From Diphasiastrum complanatum (taxonomy: Eukaryota; Streptophyta; Lycopodiopsida; Lycopodiales; Lycopodiaceae): 64,000 nt of DNA. The stretch's first letter is position 1, and every line of letters starts with the position of its first letter. The notes below the pieces were generated by a model that saw only the letters and a program-made list of their open reading frames with translations, did not search any database and was not told the DNA's origin. The stretch lies in NCBI GenBank assembly GCA_029204225.1, contig CM055106.1, positions 12,023,303-12,087,302 of the forward strand, in the 5' to 3' direction. Both the position numbers and the translations under genes were made by a program. Shown in pieces: positions 61,752 through 64,000 of the stretch.

Positions 61752-62311
61752 ATGACTTCAATGGGTGTCTTTCTATTAGAAGCAAGTGAAAGATTGTCAA
61801 CCTCCAATTACTCGATCGGGAAGGTTAGAATGGAATCTGTCTTAATACTACAAGATGTGATGGATATTGCACTTGGCATTGAAGAAGAACCACAAATTCC
61901 TCAAGAAATTCCAAAGTACAAAAAGAGAGCTAGGATGGCTCTGCATTATATTAAGATGAATGTCTCAAATGACATCTTAAGAGAATTGGTGCTTGTACTA
62001 ATGCCAAAGATGCTTGGGATACTCTCAAGTCTATCTATGAGGCAAAGAATACTTCTAGACTTCTAACACTAAGAAACCAAATTTTTCAAAGTGTACAGAG
62101 AAGTGATGAATGTCCTTCAACTTATGTAATGAGAGTTAAAGACCTCCATAGAGAATTGTCATGCATAGGAGACTCCATCAACCAAAATGAACTTGTTCAA
62201 GTCATACTTAATGGGTTAAAGGAGGAATATGACAACCTTGTTCAGAGTTATGCCATTAAGGAGGAGCTACCAAGTTTGGAAGCACTCCAAAGTGTGCTCA
62301 TTTCTGAATAA
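61752..62311 (+). pseudogene. Copia gag N-terminal half, with one frameshift and one stop
   Basis: MTSMGVFLLEASERLSTSNY begins the family Gag, continuing ILQDVMDIALGIEEEPQIPQ and KKRARMALHYIKMNVSND. One A is lost near 61985 (AGAGAATTGG against AGAGAAATTGG in related copies), which shifts the frame. The correct frame resumes with MRVKDLHRELSCIGDSINQN and YAIKEELPSLEAL, then meets a stop at 62309-62311. Both lesions are small, so the element is young compared with its neighbours. Confidence 0.88.
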
Positions 62312-62338
62312 TCAAGACAAGAGTATAAACTCTTGAAA

Positions 62339-64000
62339 ATGGAGAGATTGTCTTTCAACATTGATGGTAAAGCTCTCTTTACCAAAGACAAGCACAAGAC
62401 AAGAAGTAAGAATCAACACCAATCCTCTTCAAGCAAGAACAATCTTATTTCCAAGGAGAAAGGAGAAGAGGATGAGTCCTCTCAAGCTTCCACATCCAAG
62501 AAGAAGAAGAAAAACATCAAGTGTTTCTTTTGTGGCAAGAAGGGGCATTATGCCACCAATTGCTTCAAGAAGAAGAGTCAATTCAAGCAAGCCAACATTT
62601 CTAATGAAGAGAAGGAAGATGCTCATGCAAGTGATGGAGAGGGATCTCTTATGGTCTCGAGTTTTTCTTCATCACCTTTCAAGAAGGATGGTTCGTGGTA
62701 TATTGACAATGGAGCTTCTTCACATATGTGTAGCTCCAAGCATTCTTTTTCATCCATGTCAACTTATGAAGGAGCCAAGAAGTCCATCTATATAGCAAAT
62801 GATCATGAGTGTGTTATTGAAGGCATAGGGCCCATTCCCTTAAAGCTTTCTTCATCAAAAGTTCTTTCTTTCTCTAAAGTACTTTTTGTTCCTAAGTTAA
62901 CAAAAAATCTTACTAGTGCGCTTGCATTTGGGTCTAGATATGGTGGAATCTACAAGCTTGATCCCAAAGAGTATGCTAACTCTTGTGATGGTGCTTTTGC
63001 TTCTCATATTTCTTTGGAGGAACTTTGGCATAGAAGGTTGGGACATCCTAACTATAATTCTATGGTGTCCATGGTCAAGAAGGCCAAAGCTATTGGCTTG
63101 CCTAATCTTATCTCCAAGAATTTTAAGCCATGCGAGGCTTGTGCCATATCTAAGTCTCATAAGAAGCCTTTTTCAAAGTCATCTATCAAGACTACACATC
63201 CATTGGAGCCCATACACTCGGATGTGCACTTCTCATCTTCAAAGAGCAAGGGTGGTACTACTTGCTTTGTAACTTTCATTGATGATTTCACTAGATTTAC
63301 TTGGGTATATCTTCTAGCTTCAAAGTCTATGGTGTTTGACTATTTCCTAAAGTTCAAAGCTCTAGTTGAAAAGCAATTTTCATACAAAATCAAGATTCTT
63401 AGAGGTGATGGAGGTGGTGAGTACACTTCCAATAAATTTCATGATTATTGTGAGCTTGAAGGCATTAAAAGAGAGTTTTCTTGTGCATATACACCATCTC
63501 AAAATGGGATGGCTAAAAGAAAGAATAGAACACTGTGTGAATGTGCCAAAACCATTAGAATTGAGGCATCCTTGCCAAAAGACTTTTGGGGTGAGGCCAT
63601 CAATTGTTCAAACTATCTTTGCAATCGACTCCCTCATGTAGCACTTGGAGGAAAGTCACCATATGAAGCACTTTATTTGAAGAAACCTAAGGTTGATCAC
63701 CTTACAGTATTTGGATGCATATGCTTTGTCCATATTCCCTTGAAAACGAGAAAGAAGGATGATCCTTGTGCAAGCAAAGGAGTAATGGTTGGATATTCAT
63801 CCAACAAGAAAGCCTATCGAATCTACATGATTTCTACTTCTAAAGTAATTGATAGTAGAGATGTAGTTTTTCATGAAGAAGAAAAGTCCAATCTTGGAGG
63901 GGCCGAGATCAAGCAACCTCAAAATCAATCACCTTTTGTTATTGAAGACAATCAACATATGGAGGAGTCGAGATTTGAAAATGGAAGTCCTCAGATTTTC
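62339..64000 (+). CDS. Copia gag-pol, open to the window edge: zinc knuckle, protease, integrase (partial)
   Basis: From ATG at 62339 the frame stays open for 554 codons and leaves the window. Order: Lys/Ser-rich Gag tail, CCHC knuckle CFFCGKKGHYATNC (about residue 61), protease-like WYIDNGASSHMC (Asn replaces the usual Ser/Thr of D[ST]G), pre-integrase LWHRRLGHPNYNSM, and integrase PIHSDVHFSSS, FIDDFTRFTWVY, LRGDGGGEY, NGMAKRKNRT, then FGCICFVHIPL. After the second Asp, 35 residues precede a Lys where Glu completes the D,D(35)E triad. The region between LTKNL and ALAFGSRYGG also looks shortened. It is the longest open frame of its family here, but probably not competent. Confidence 0.9.
   Translation, partial: MERLSFNIDGKALFTKDKHKTRSKNQHQSSSSKNNLISKEKGEEDESSQASTSKKKKKNIKCFFCGKKGHYATNCFKKKSQFKQANISNEEKEDAHASDGEGSLMVSSFSSSPFKKDGSWYIDNGASSHMCSSKHSFSSMSTYEGAKKSIYIANDHECVIEGIGPIPLKLSSSKVLSFSKVLFVPKLTKNLTSALAFGSRYGGIYKLDPKEYANSCDGAFASHISLEELWHRRLGHPNYNSMVSMVKKAKAIGLPNLISKNFKPCEACAISKSHKKPFSKSSIKTTHPLEPIHSDVHFSSSKSKGGTTCFVTFIDDFTRFTWVYLLASKSMVFDYFLKFKALVEKQFSYKIKILRGDGGGEYTSNKFHDYCELEGIKREFSCAYTPSQNGMAKRKNRTLCECAKTIRIEASLPKDFWGEAINCSNYLCNRLPHVALGGKSPYEALYLKKPKVDHLTVFGCICFVHIPLKTRKKDDPCASKGVMVGYSSNKKAYRIYMISTSKVIDSRDVVFHEEEKSNLGGAEIKQPQNQSPFVIEDNQHMEESRFENGSPQIF

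Overview
The window is plant nuclear DNA. It holds one recognisable, apparently intact host gene with about 20 exons, followed by roughly 40 kb of nested, broken transposable elements of plant type (Copia, chromodomain Gypsy, LINE, Helitron, hAT-like MITEs). No tRNA, rRNA, CRISPR array or prokaryotic operon was seen. The host protein is clearly homologous to seed-plant bacterial-type PEP carboxylase but diverged from it, and its introns reach 4.8 kb. This fits a large-genome, possibly non-angiosperm land plant such as a fern; that placement is inference.

Region 1 (1-3975): AT-rich sequence with two short tandem duplications and no convincing gene; it includes the 3' flank of the host gene. 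Region 2 (3976-20458, minus strand): a bacterial-type phosphoenolpyruvate carboxylase gene (BTPC, Arabidopsis PPC4 type). I could place all 20 exons by hand. They join in frame to 3204 bp (1067 aa) and end in the BTPC-type RNTG terminus. Intron 6 uses a GC donor. Introns 4 and 8 carry hAT-like MITEs; those in intron 8 are nested three deep, and each level has a recognisable 8-bp target duplication. Region 3 (20459-22100): a purine-rich leader and a proximal promoter with CACGTG/ACGTGTC boxes lying in a diverged ~200-bp tandem duplication.

Region 4 (23088-31541): a LINE, several 5'-truncated tails of the same LINE family, a cluster of perfect hairpins, and the 5' part of a minus-strand Copia. 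Region 5 (31600-43671): a chromovirus Gypsy remnant with its 3' LTR, Copia fragments in both orientations, two more LINE copies and a Copia pol split by a 142-bp GA microsatellite. Region 6 (43800-47480): a decayed Helitron helicase preceded by a 158-bp tandem repeat, then a CT/CA microsatellite. Region 7 (48380-57265): a Copia element interrupted by a complete nested Copia (two LTRs, 5-bp target duplication), joined downstream to a Gypsy integrase/LTR and a LINE tail. Region 8 (57266-64000): AT-rich filler, then a Copia with 5' LTR, primer binding site, gag and an open pol frame that leaves the window.

The most notable structural point is that the LTR at 38557-39165 (minus) and the LTR at 60378-60996 (plus) abut complementary halves of one LINE sequence with the same 5-bp duplication GATAG. 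This suggests one insertion later split by an inversion, or an inverted duplication. The host gene and the transposons do not work together in any pathway I can see. The transposons shape intron length and may affect the gene's expression.
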